From the NCBI GenBank assembly GCA_002394635.1, contig DGUK01000073.1, positions 647-17,910 on the forward strand: DNA of 17,264 nt, given 5' to 3'. Position 1 is the first letter of the stretch. Each line of letters begins with the position of its first letter. The notes beneath the pieces are model-generated. The model did no database searches. It was given only the letters and a program-made list of their open reading frames with translations, and was not told the origin of the DNA. The DNA comes from Faecalitalea sp. UBA4312 (GTDB taxonomy: Bacteria; Bacillota_I; Bacilli_A; Erysipelotrichales; Erysipelotrichaceae). Of this stretch, positions 1 through 6,325 are shown one piece after another. Position numbers and translations under genes: made by a program.

Positions 1-304
1 CACCGGTCTTCATCTCGGCAATGTCCCCTTTATGCATCGCAATAGAACCCATCACCTGTACTTTAAACGGCTTCTCATTGATGACACGGTAGGCAGCTTC
101 ACGCGCTGTCGCAAAGGCTTCGTACAGCAGATCATCCACTGTTTCTCCATTTTTCAATCGTTCTCTATATTCATCTGTTTTATTTCTTAGTTCTTCATCT
201 GATAGCTTCTGCATTTCCGGCTCAAGGGCTAAGACCTTGTCTGCCATTTTCGCCAGAGATGCAATCTCGCGTTTCTCTTCTGAAAAGACATCAAATAATC
301 CCAT
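1..304 (-). CDS. secA: SecA preprotein translocase ATPase, N-terminal part (runs off the left edge)
   Basis: SecA is the cytosolic and membrane-associated ATPase that drives unfolded precursors through the SecYEG channel. About 101 residues are visible, starting [13 protein letters not shown]. They include the conserved N-terminal stretch [17 protein letters not shown] (about residues 34-50), a [14 protein letters not shown] segment, and [22 protein letters not shown], which leads into the Walker A loop (GEGKT in the family) lost just past the window edge. The start at 304 is supported by AGGAGA about 8 nt upstream. The TSUP gene upstream ends with its own terminator, so secA is probably transcribed separately; an AAGACA-N17-TAGAAT match within 345-376 is only a weak promoter candidate. 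The identification is secure from the N-terminal motif order; the rest of the protein cannot be judged. Confidence 0.93.
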   Translation of the reverse strand, partial: MGLFDVFSEEKREIASLAKMADKVLALEPEMQKLSDEELRNKTDEYRERLKNGETVDDLLYEAFATAREAAYRVINEKPFKVQVMGSIAMHKGDIAEMKTG

Positions 305-376
305 TTTACAATTCTCCTTCTAAATAGACACAATCGTACTTATATATTCTATCACAAGGCTTTTCGCTTGTCTTAT

Positions 377-408
377 AAAAAGTATCCACTTTTAGAATAA
401 AGTGGATA
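377..408 (-). terminator. Intrinsic terminator of the TSUP permease gene
   Basis: Perfect 10-bp stem TATCCACTTT (383-392) / AAAGTGGATA (399-408) with a 6-nt loop. On the minus strand it is followed by a U-run (the A-run 377-381). The stop codon of the permease (392-394) lies at the edge of the hairpin, so the terminator overlaps the end of the gene. Confidence 0.8.
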
Positions 409-1135
409 AATTTCGAATAAAGAAAATTACAATGACCGAGATCATGACCGACCGGACGATCTTTTGCGTATCTTTTTCAAAGAAGATGGTTCCCATCCAG
501 TTTCCGAGGATCCCGAAAACCCCGGCACACATCCCCAATACGATCAATGTTTTTCCATGGTAGATGTATACTGCCAGACTGGTCAGATTGGTTGTCAGAT
601 TGATGATCTTTGTGATTCCATTGGCTTCTTTTAAAGAAAGATGGGCTAAACCATTCAACAATAAGATCAGAAAAGTACCGGTCCCCGGCCCATAAAACCC
701 ATCGTAGATCCCTATGATCAAGGCTGATACACCTGCCAGACACATTGTCTTACGAGCAGATAACGGAGGCAGATCATCTCTTAAAGATTTGGGTCGCAAT
801 ACATAAAAGGCCGTTATCGGCAAAATAACCAACATGATCTTAGTAAAAAAAACAGCAGGGATCATCAATGCGATGTTGGCTCCGGCGGCCGAACCGATCA
901 AAGCCAGCAGGATACAAACCGATCCCAGCTTATAGTTTATATACCCCTTTCGGATAAAGCGGAAGGTCGATACAGCCGTTCCCATACTGGATGACATCTT
1001 ATTGGTCGCTATCGCTGTATGTGCGGGAAGACCGATGATCATATATGCCGGCAGAGAAATCAGACCACCACCTCCGGCTATGCAGTCGACAAAACCGGCC
1101 ACAAAGATCATAATGCACAATAATATATACTTCAT
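392..1135 (-). CDS. TauE/SafE (TSUP) family membrane permease
   Basis: An integral membrane protein of 247 residues. The TSUP family exports or imports small organic or sulfur-containing anions (sulfite, sulfoacetate, taurine derivatives); the substrate here cannot be read from the sequence. Two family repeats are visible. The first has the glycine-rich motif AGGGGLISLPAYMIIGLP (about residues 20-37) followed by ATNKMSSS. The second has GFYGPGTGTF (about residues 147-156) followed by an NLTTNLTS segment. There are roughly eight hydrophobic helices, several of them ending at glycines. The start at ATG 1135 (MKYILL) is preferred over an upstream in-frame TTG at 1186, because a TTGAAA-N17-TATACT promoter lies inside that extension and ends 9 nt before ATG 1135. 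No good ribosome binding site precedes it, so a leaderless mRNA is likely. It is bounded by the mutY terminator upstream and its own terminator downstream, and is therefore monocistronic. Confidence 0.85.
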   Translation of the reverse strand: MKYILLCIMIFVAGFVDCIAGGGGLISLPAYMIIGLPAHTAIATNKMSSSMGTAVSTFRFIRKGYINYKLGSVCILLALIGSAAGANIALMIPAVFFTKIMLVILPITAFYVLRPKSLRDDLPPLSARKTMCLAGVSALIIGIYDGFYGPGTGTFLILLLNGLAHLSLKEANGITKIINLTTNLTSLAVYIYHGKTLIVLGMCAGVFGILGNWMGTIFFEKDTQKIVRSVMISVIVIFFIRNLSTLF

Positions 1136-1173
1136 ACTTAAGCAAGTATATAAAGCTCTCTCAGAAATTTCAA
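1136..1173 (-). promoter_or_regulatory. Promoter of the TSUP permease gene, nearly leaderless
   Basis: TTGAAA (1173-1168), exactly 17 nt of spacer, then TATACT (1150-1145). Only 9 nt separate the -10 from the ATG at 1135. Transcription normally starts about 7 nt after the -10, so the message would have a leader of 0-3 nt. Inference from sequence match and spacing only. Confidence 0.65.
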
Positions 1174-1177
1174 GATA

Positions 1178-1209
1178 AAAAAACAAGCCGTATGCACGGC
1201 TTATTTTTT
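1178..1209 (-). terminator. Intrinsic terminator downstream of mutY (bidirectional shape)
   Basis: Stem AAGCCGT (1185-1191), loop ATGC, ACGGCTT (1196-1202), flanked by an A-run on the left and a T-run on the right. It can therefore terminate on either strand. Its natural client is mutY, whose stop lies about 70 nt upstream on the minus strand. Confidence 0.75.
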
Positions 1210-1274
1210 CTCTCCCATGTTCCTTTCGGAACTCACAAACAAAGTATAAAGGGTTTTCTTCTCTTTTTGGTTCT

Positions 1275-2285
1275 TTAAGTCCAATTCGGTCTATTCTCTT
1301 TTCCCTGTATAAGCGTCTCCGCCTCGGTCAAAAACGGTTGAAACGCAGAAGGAACCGCATATTTTTTTTGTATATCCGAGAAGGTATGAAAATTTTCATC
1401 CGCCTGGTCCGTATAAACAAGAAAGGCTTTCATATGCCACTCCACATGGGAAAAGATATGTGTATATGGTGTCAGCTCTACTCTTCTTATCGAATGTTCC
1501 GGTTGTTGTTCATCAAATCCGTACAATTGATACAACAAGCCCTTTTCGCTTCGTTTTACCAATCGGATCCTTGTACCGTCCGTCCATATATAGATCGTCT
1601 TCTTTTCAATACGCCGGTTTTTTTTCTTGATCAAAACCGGCAGCTGGTCACATGTTTGATTGGCATACCCTTTGCAGTATGCTCGGATCGGGCAGCGATC
1701 ACAACGCGGGCCGGAAGGAACACAGATCAGTGCACCCAATTCCATCAAAGCCTGATTGTAATCATGGATGTAGGCAGCCTCCGGCAAACTTTCATCCACC
1801 TTTTTTTCAATGTATTTTCGACCTTTGGAACGAGCCATATCCTCATGGCAGTCATAGATCCGGGAAAACACCCGAATGACATTGCCATCGACACAGCTGA
1901 CTCTTTGTCCATAAGCGATCGAAGCAATTGCCCCAGCTGTATATGGCCCGATTCCCGGCAGCTTTTTCAGTTGTTCTTTGGTGGGTGGCAGTTTACCATC
2001 ATATTGCGCCATGCATACCTGCGCACACTTTTTCAGATTACGGGCTCTTGAATAGTAGCCCAGCCCCTGCCACAGCTTATTGAGCTTTTCATCGGATACC
2101 TCAGCCAGGCTTTTCATATCCGGCAATTCTTCAATAAAGCGTTCAAAATACGGCAGCATGGCTTCAATCCTTGTCTGCTGTGCCATGATCTCACTGATCC
2201 AGATCTGGTAGGCATTTCGGTTTTTCCGAAAAGGCAGCTCTCTTTTATTGTGTTGATACCATGTCAATAAGTCTTGTTGAAACAT
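1275..2285 (-). CDS. mutY: A/G-specific adenine DNA glycosylase MutY
   Basis: MutY removes adenine mispaired with 8-oxoguanine or guanine in base excision repair. It has 336 residues, typical of the family. Visible elements in order: WISEIMAQQTRI (about residues 29-40) with the catalytic Glu; the helix-hairpin-helix LPGIGPYTAGAIAS (about 109-122); VDGNVIRVFSR (about 132-142) with the catalytic Asp; an iron-sulfur cluster loop with spacing C-x6-C-x2-C-x5-C (about 188-204); and a C-terminal NUDIX-like recognition domain that includes the FSHVEWHMKAF segment. The family usually has LQQT where this protein has AQQT, a mild change. The start at ATG 2285 is set by a TATAAT only 6 nt upstream; there is no ribosome binding site, so the mRNA looks leaderless. 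It diverges from the HAD gene at 2343. Confidence 0.95.
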   Translation of the reverse strand: MFQQDLLTWYQHNKRELPFRKNRNAYQIWISEIMAQQTRIEAMLPYFERFIEELPDMKSLAEVSDEKLNKLWQGLGYYSRARNLKKCAQVCMAQYDGKLPPTKEQLKKLPGIGPYTAGAIASIAYGQRVSCVDGNVIRVFSRIYDCHEDMARSKGRKYIEKKVDESLPEAAYIHDYNQALMELGALICVPSGPRCDRCPIRAYCKGYANQTCDQLPVLIKKKNRRIEKKTIYIWTDGTRIRLVKRSEKGLLYQLYGFDEQQPEHSIRRVELTPYTHIFSHVEWHMKAFLVYTDQADENFHTFSDIQKKYAVPSAFQPFLTEAETLIQGKENRPNWT

Positions 2286-2320
2286 GTACTTATTATAAAC
2301 ATTTCATTCATCTATTTCTA
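2286..2320 (-). promoter_or_regulatory. mutY promoter, leaderless arrangement
   Basis: On the minus strand: TAGAAA (2320-2315), 17-nt spacer, perfect TATAAT (2297-2292), then six bases (AAGTAC) and the mutY ATG at 2285. Transcription would be expected to begin at or very near the A of the start codon. It mirrors the promoter of the divergent gene. Confidence 0.7.
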
Positions 2321-2342
2321 TAGAATACGTTATAATAATCGT
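2307..2342 (+). promoter_or_regulatory. Promoter of the first HAD gene, leaderless arrangement
   Basis: Perfect TATAAT (2331-2336), then six bases (AATCGT) and ATG at 2343. The -35 is weak: TTCATC at 2307-2312 with an 18-nt spacer matches the consensus at only 3 of 6 positions. No Shine-Dalgarno sequence can fit between the expected start of transcription and the ATG. Confidence 0.6.
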
Positions 2343-3161
2343 ATGGAGAAAAACATAAGAGCTATCTTTTTAGATGTCGACCACACCTTCTATGACCATG
2401 CGGCCGGCTCGGTACCCGCCCTGCATTGGAAAGCAGTCGATGAATTAAAAAAGAATGGCTATAAGGTCTGTATCTGTACGGGGCGCCCTTATTTACAGCT
2501 GGCAGATCTGCATATCGTAGAAGCTTTTGACTGGGATGGCATTGTCTGCGCCAATGGTGCCGATGTATATGACAAGGATATGCATTCTTTATATCGCGTC
2601 CATATGAACGAGCAATCGGTCAAGAAGATTTTTGAAATCGCCCGCCATCAAAAGCTCGGTCTGCTGCCCTGCGGCACCACCTTTTTTGCCACACAATACG
2701 ATCAGACTATGCAGGAGCTTTATGACACGTACAGCTTTCATGATGTGGAAATACGTACGGAGCTGCAGGAAGGAGATTATTTCGACATCATCTGTGTGGC
2801 CACGCCAAAGGAAACACGAACACAAAGACGACCGGAATTTGAAAATCTGGAAGGGATCAAGGTCTTGTATAACCTGACCAGCCTGGATCTGATCCGGGAC
2901 GATACCAACAAATATACCGGCATCCAGATCCTGATGAAAAATTTCGGGTTTGAAGCCGATGCCTATATGGCTTTCGGAGATTCCCTGAATGATATCGATA
3001 TGTTGAAACATGCGCGTTTATCTGTGCGCATGGAAAACGGAGATCCCCGTCTAGATCAATATACAGATGATGTGGCACCGGCCTGCAGTCAGGGAGGCAT
3101 CTATCATTATTTAAAGGAGCATGGTTGGATTGAACATGAAAACAGGCATCATACAGATTAA
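2343..3161 (+). CDS. HAD-superfamily hydrolase, Cof-type (IIB) sugar/nucleotide phosphatase
   Basis: A cytosolic Mg-dependent phosphatase of 272 residues; family members hydrolyse sugar phosphates, flavin phosphates or similar small phosphoesters. Motif I is FLDVDHTFYDH (nucleophile Asp11, acid/base Asp13). Motif II is the Thr in CICTGRPY. The C2-type cap lies between motifs II and III. The C-terminal motif is FGDSLNDIDML, with both Mg-binding Asp residues. The start at ATG 2343 is chosen over an in-frame ATG at 2274 because the longer form lies inside the mutY promoter region and adds a non-conserved, AT-rich N-terminus, while TATAAT ends 7 nt before ATG 2343. The end overlaps the nitrilase gene by about 26 nt, so the two are co-transcribed and probably translationally coupled. 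It is a paralogue of the HAD gene at 4985-5782. The substrate is unknown. Confidence 0.87.
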   Translation: MEKNIRAIFLDVDHTFYDHAAGSVPALHWKAVDELKKNGYKVCICTGRPYLQLADLHIVEAFDWDGIVCANGADVYDKDMHSLYRVHMNEQSVKKIFEIARHQKLGLLPCGTTFFATQYDQTMQELYDTYSFHDVEIRTELQEGDYFDIICVATPKETRTQRRPEFENLEGIKVLYNLTSLDLIRDDTNKYTGIQILMKNFGFEADAYMAFGDSLNDIDMLKHARLSVRMENGDPRLDQYTDDVAPACSQGGIYHYLKEHGWIEHENRHHTD

Positions 3162-3921
3162 AGTGGATCCGGATCCACAAAAGAATATCGATCAACTCCT
3201 GCACTACAGTCAACAAACCAAGGAAGCGGATATTGTCGTTTTGCCGGAATTGTGGATCTGTCCCTATGACAATGGAAAAATCAAGGAAAGTGTCCGGTAT
3301 CAGAAACAAGCTATGGACGCATTGCGTACGATCTCTGCCCGTTACCACCAGATCCTGGTGGGAGGGACCATTGTGGAAAAACAAGGGACGCATCTCTACA
3401 ACACATGTTTTATCTACAATGACGGCCAGATCATCGGAAGCTATCGAAAAACCCACTTAATGGAGTTTCATGGGCGGACGACCTATCAGGAGAAAGATGT
3501 CTTCTCCATGGGAAATCAAATTGTCACCTTTGACACGCCTTGGGGAAAAATGGGTGTTGTGATCTGTTATGATATACGTTTTCCGGAACTGCCTCGTCTG
3601 CTGGCGCTCCAAGGGATCCGTGTCTTGTTTGTGCCGGCCGCCTTTAATGAAAACGTAGGAAAAGCACATTGGAATGCCTTGATGCAGACCAGAGCCATGG
3701 AAAACCAGATCTTTGTGTGTGCCGTTAATCCCGCAGCCTACACATATCGTTCGTATACATCCTATGGACGTTCTTTGATTGCGGACCCGTTTGGACGGAT
3801 CCAGGTGCAGATGAAGAAAAACCAAAGAGTGCATATCGAAGAAATCGATCTTCACAAAATCGACCAAATAAGACAGCGCATGCCGTTCTGGAACATCCGT
3901 CGGAATGATTTATATAAATAA
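3136..3921 (+). CDS. Carbon-nitrogen hydrolase (nitrilase superfamily), omega-amidase-like
   Basis: A cytosolic hydrolase of 261 residues acting on non-peptide C-N amide bonds. The closest visible relationship is to the Nit2/YafV omega-amidase group, which converts alpha-ketoglutaramate or similar omega-amides to the acid and ammonia. The Glu-Lys-Cys triad is present: Glu in VVLPELW (about residue 37), Lys in YRKTHLM (about 107), Cys in GVVICYDIRFPEL (about 143). RAMENQIFVCAVN and the C-terminal GRSLIADPFG turn are also typical. The start is uncertain: ATG 3136 fits the family N-terminus (MKTGIIQIK), whereas AAAGGAG ends 1 nt before ATG 3121 and 10 nt before an in-frame TTG at 3130. The 5' end overlaps the HAD gene, and a strong terminator follows. 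The substrate is inferred from the family only. Confidence 0.88.
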   Translation: MKTGIIQIKVDPDPQKNIDQLLHYSQQTKEADIVVLPELWICPYDNGKIKESVRYQKQAMDALRTISARYHQILVGGTIVEKQGTHLYNTCFIYNDGQIIGSYRKTHLMEFHGRTTYQEKDVFSMGNQIVTFDTPWGKMGVVICYDIRFPELPRLLALQGIRVLFVPAAFNENVGKAHWNALMQTRAMENQIFVCAVNPAAYTYRSYTSYGRSLIADPFGRIQVQMKKNQRVHIEEIDLHKIDQIRQRMPFWNIRRNDLYK

Positions 3922-3924
3922 TCC

Positions 3925-3969
3925 AAAAAAGTATTTTTTATCCATCCGGAATAAGAAAATACTTTTTTT
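3925..3969 (+). terminator. Intrinsic terminator of the HAD-nitrilase operon
   Basis: Inverted repeat with arms at 3925-3940 (A-run then GTATTTTTTA) and 3952-3969 (TAAGAAAATAC then a T-run), one bulged base, and an 11-nt loop containing TCCATCCGG. It starts 4 nt after the nitrilase stop codon. Confidence 0.8.
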
Positions 3970-3980
3970 ATTCTTATATA

Positions 3981-4050
3981 TTGACAAGTATTCTTGTCAT
4001 TGTTATGATTAGTTTGACAAGTATCGTTGTCAATATGACAAGAAAGGAGG
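3981..4050 (+). promoter_or_regulatory. Promoter with two operator dyads and a half-site upstream of the XRE gene
   Basis: TTGACA (3981-3986), 17-nt spacer, extended -10 TGtTATGAT (4001-4009). Two copies of a 20-bp dyad, consensus TTGACAAGTATNNTTGTCAW, begin at 3981 and 4014. The first covers the -35 and the second covers the expected transcription start. A further half-site TGACAAG at 4036-4042 lies just before the ribosome binding site AAAGGAGG (4043-4050). The half-sites are 33 and 21 bp apart, close to 3 and 2 helical turns. This is the layout of a self-repressing regulator. Confidence 0.75.
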
Positions 4051-4055
4051 TCAAT

Positions 4056-4271
4056 GTGCCTTTATACAACCATTTGAAGGAATATCGCGCCCGACTAGGA
4101 GTCAATCAGGCACAGATGGGTAAATTGGTTCAAACATCCCGACAGACCATCTCCCAGATTGAACGTGGAGATTATTCCCCCAGCGTCACGCTGGCTTTAA
4201 AAATTGCCAAAGTCTGTCATGTATCGGTCGAAGACATATTTGAATACAAGGAGGATTTAGAGGATGAATAA
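4056..4271 (+). CDS. Small XRE-family transcriptional repressor
   Basis: A DNA-binding protein of 71 residues that is nearly all helix-turn-helix domain (about residues 5-60). The recognition segment is TSRQTISQIERGDYSPSVTLALKIA, followed by the conserved end VSVEDIFEY of this small Bacillota subgroup. GTG 4056 is chosen because AAAGGAGG lies 5 nt upstream; the longer in-frame form from 3981 would translate through the promoter and operators. The stop overlaps the next ATG by 8 nt, so it is coupled to the membrane protein gene. It most likely binds the two TTGACAAG dyads in front of it and controls its own operon. What signal it answers to is unknown. In related gene pairs such regulators sit next to a DUF3169-type membrane protein, as here. 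Confidence 0.88.
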   Translation: MPLYNHLKEYRARLGVNQAQMGKLVQTSRQTISQIERGDYSPSVTLALKIAKVCHVSVEDIFEYKEDLEDE

Positions 4272-4998
4272 AAAACACACTGTCATTAAATTTTTAGGTA
4301 TTTTGGCTCTAGCCGGCATACTCGGCTATTTCACCGGTAAGTTCCTGGGATCCTTTTCCGATTCCTTTGTGATGACGAATCTGACCCTCCAGCAGTCAAA
4401 ATGGATCAGTCAAGCTCTATTTCTTGTTCTCCTGGTGGGAAACGCACTTGGTTTTCTCTATATGGTATGGGGGATCCGCAAGGCAGAAAACACCATCAGA
4501 CAATGGGATGGCACACAGGAAGAACCCGTTGATCAGGCAGACCTGCAGTTATCGCGGGCTCTGGTGATGGGAAATATCTTGATGATCCTATCTATGTTTC
4601 TGCTCTCCTGTATCTTTTCTTTCCGTACAATGCCGATCCATCTGACATCTGTCTGTTTTATGACCGTGTTATTAATCAATATGTTCCTTCAAAGAAGGAT
4701 CGTCGAAGACGTAAAGAAAATCAACCCGGAAAAACAAGGCGATATCATGGATATGAAATTCCAGAAAGACTGGGTCAATTCCATGGACGAAGGAGAGAAA
4801 CAGATCATGTATCAAGCCGCCTATAAAGCGTATGGAAGAATCAACCATCTTTGTATCGCCTGCTGGTTACTTTGCCTGTTAGCTGATTTGTTTTTCTATA
4901 CGGGAATCCTGCCGGTCTTGATCGTCACCGTTATATGGCTAACTACTATATTGACCTATCAGCTGGAAGCAATTCGTCTGGAGCATGGAAATCGATAA
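4264..4998 (+). CDS. DUF3169-like multi-spanning membrane protein
   Basis: 244 residues with about six hydrophobic helices (roughly residues 10-30, 48-70, 98-118, 122-142, 194-213, 216-234). A charged, soluble stretch (about 143-190) lies between the fourth and fifth. It has no catalytic motif I can recognise. Assignment to the DUF3169 group rests on size, topology, the QxxWVNSMDEGEKQIMYQAAYKAY segment before the last helix pair, and the partner XRE gene, and was not tested by a search. The ATG is preceded by AAGGAGG with a 9-nt spacer. It overlaps the XRE gene by 8 nt and the downstream HAD gene by 14 nt, which makes a compact three-gene operon. Its role is unknown; a membrane sensor or an envelope-stress protein whose level is set by the XRE repressor would fit the context. 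Confidence 0.7.
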   Translation: MNKKHTVIKFLGILALAGILGYFTGKFLGSFSDSFVMTNLTLQQSKWISQALFLVLLVGNALGFLYMVWGIRKAENTIRQWDGTQEEPVDQADLQLSRALVMGNILMILSMFLLSCIFSFRTMPIHLTSVCFMTVLLINMFLQRRIVEDVKKINPEKQGDIMDMKFQKDWVNSMDEGEKQIMYQAAYKAYGRINHLCIACWLLCLLADLFFYTGILPVLIVTVIWLTTILTYQLEAIRLEHGNR

Positions 4999-5782
4999 TC
5001 TGTCCATGAAAGAGATCAAAGCCGTATTCTTCGATGTGGATAAAACCATCTATGATCCCATCAATAATTTCATACCGGAAAGTACCCTGACTGCTTTGAA
5101 AAAGCTCCGATCCAACGGCTATAAGATCGGTATTTCCACATCGCGTCCGATGCTGACAGCCAGAGCCGTTCCCGGTCTGATGGATATCCCATGGGATGGT
5201 ATGATCATCGCCGGCGGACAGCAGATTTATTCACAAGGTCAGCTTGTCCTGGAGAATACCTTCACACAAGCACAGAGAAATCAGATATTTCGAATTGCTG
5301 ACAGGCATCATATTCCGGTATATACCGTAGCAGAGGAAGTCTTTTTCACCGAAATGAACGATTTGGTCCGACGCTTTATCAAAATGTTCGGTATTCCTTA
5401 TCGTACAGTAAAGCCTTACCGGGGACAGGCCAGCTATCTTATCTGTCTGATCCATGAAGAAGATCAGGATATCCTGCCCTTGTTCAAAGATGTAGAAGGC
5501 ATCTGTCCGATAGCGGCCGGCCCTATCAATCACGACATCTTTAAAAAAGGCGTGTTTAAATCGGACTGTATCATGAAACTGATGAAATACTGGGGATACG
5601 ATCCTCATGCCTTTATGGCCTTTGGTGATACTCTAAGCGATGCACCGATGTTGGAAGCTGCCCGGATTGGTGTAGCCATGGGCAATGCAGATATCCAGAC
5701 AAGGAAAAAAGCAGATATTGTTTGTGGCGATTACCGTGAAGACGGCATCCTGCTTCTGCTGCAGTCGTTACATATGATTTAG
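4985..5782 (+). CDS. HAD-superfamily hydrolase, Cof-type; paralogue of the gene at 2343
   Basis: 265 residues. Motif I is FFDVDKTIYDP (nucleophile Asp17, acid/base Asp19). Motif II is in GISTSRPM. The C-terminal motif reads FGDTLSDAPML, where the usual Asn (GDxxND) is replaced by Ser; both Asp residues are kept. The C2 cap lies between. It aligns along its whole length with the HAD gene at 2343 (for example LKKLRSNGYKI against LKKNGYKV, and YDPHAFMAFGDTL against FEADAYMAFGDSL), so the two are diverged paralogues on the same strand. The start is ATG 4985 or ATG 5006; neither has a strong ribosome binding site, and 4985 overlaps the membrane protein gene by 14 nt, suggesting coupling. A terminator follows directly. 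The substrate is unknown; being in an operon with a regulator and a membrane protein is unusual for a housekeeping phosphatase. Confidence 0.85.
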   Translation: MEIDNLSMKEIKAVFFDVDKTIYDPINNFIPESTLTALKKLRSNGYKIGISTSRPMLTARAVPGLMDIPWDGMIIAGGQQIYSQGQLVLENTFTQAQRNQIFRIADRHHIPVYTVAEEVFFTEMNDLVRRFIKMFGIPYRTVKPYRGQASYLICLIHEEDQDILPLFKDVEGICPIAAGPINHDIFKKGVFKSDCIMKLMKYWGYDPHAFMAFGDTLSDAPMLEAARIGVAMGNADIQTRKKADIVCGDYREDGILLLLQSLHMI

Positions 5783-5816
5783 AGGCCGGTTTTATCCGAC
5801 CTCTGTTTTCTTTTTT
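5781..5816 (+). terminator. Intrinsic terminator of the XRE-DUF3169-HAD operon
   Basis: Stem AGAGGcCGG (5781-5789) / CCGaCCTCT (5796-5804) with one mismatch, a 6-nt loop and a T-rich tail to 5816. It begins within the HAD stop codon. The last codons of the convergent ORF (5792-6166) are read from the opposite strand of the same hairpin. Confidence 0.75.
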
Positions 5817-6166
5817 AACGCATCTTCTCTGATTTTAAGTTCTTGTTCCCGACGAGCCATTCGTTCTGTCAGTTCTTTCTCCTTTGTTTCCAGAGCGATC
5901 ATCTTTTTTTCAAATATCTTTTTATACTTTGTCTCCTTTAAATCTTCATAATATTCGTTATAGTACTTATCAAAGTAATGCTTGTAATAATCCGCCATTC
6001 TCTCTTTCCAGTATATGGCGTTATTTTCTTTTTCATCCAGGATCTGCAAATATGCCTTCCGGTCCGGATAAAGGACAAATGCCGTAATCAATATGGCATA
6101 GACCGGCTTTTGATAGCCGTCTACTGTCAGGATCGGATGGATTGGCGAAGACCTTTGTAAAGACAC
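5792..6166 (-). CDS. Unrecognised coiled-coil protein, possibly a broken gene
   Basis: I do not recognise this family. The 124-codon frame starts at a GTG (6166) with no convincing ribosome binding site. It has a hydrophobic segment (YAILITAFVLYP, about residues 22-33), a very tyrosine-rich stretch (YYKHYFDKYYNEYYEDL, about 60-76), and a C-terminal heptad-like coiled coil rich in Lys/Glu (about 85-122). Composition and codon pattern look coding. Upstream, the frame stays open to 6205, past a stop at 6204-6206, and a second coding-like frame (…VYESISDYPTTAKDLSKDIEKR) reads from about 6290 down to a TGA near 6193-6195. A one-base shift would join the two, so this may be a frameshifted longer gene. 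The 159-nt stretch 6167-6325 otherwise holds only the trpA terminator. It is convergent with the HAD gene. Confidence 0.45.
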   Translation of the reverse strand: MSLQRSSPIHPILTVDGYQKPVYAILITAFVLYPDRKAYLQILDEKENNAIYWKERMADYYKHYFDKYYNEYYEDLKETKYKKIFEKKMIALETKEKELTERMARREQELKIREDALKKKTEVG

Positions 6167-6291
6167 TATCGTTTTTTTAATCCAGCCTCTTTCACCTCTT
6201 TTCTATGTCTTTACTTAGATCTTTTGCCGTCGTAGGATAATCTGAAATACTTTCATAAACCGCCTCTACTATGCAAAAAACGCAAAGGGAC

Positions 6292-6323
6292 AAAAAAAAT
6301 CTCTGTTTTTAATCAGAGATTTT
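6292..6323 (-). terminator. Intrinsic terminator of the trp operon
   Basis: Stem AAAATCTCTG (6296-6305) / CAGAGATTTT (6314-6323) with an 8-nt loop. On the minus strand it is followed by an uninterrupted U-run (A-run 6292-6299). It lies 2 nt after the trpA stop codon. Confidence 0.88.
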
Positions 6324-6325
6324 CT

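Noticed and set aside
354..371. ACAAG…CTTGT inverted repeat upstream of secA
   Set aside because: Five-base arms with no T-run or regulatory logic; likely chance beside the real TSUP terminator.
1338..2051. A 237-codon plus-strand frame
   Set aside because: It is the antisense shadow of mutY, which has all family motifs; no ribosome binding site and no recognisable domains.
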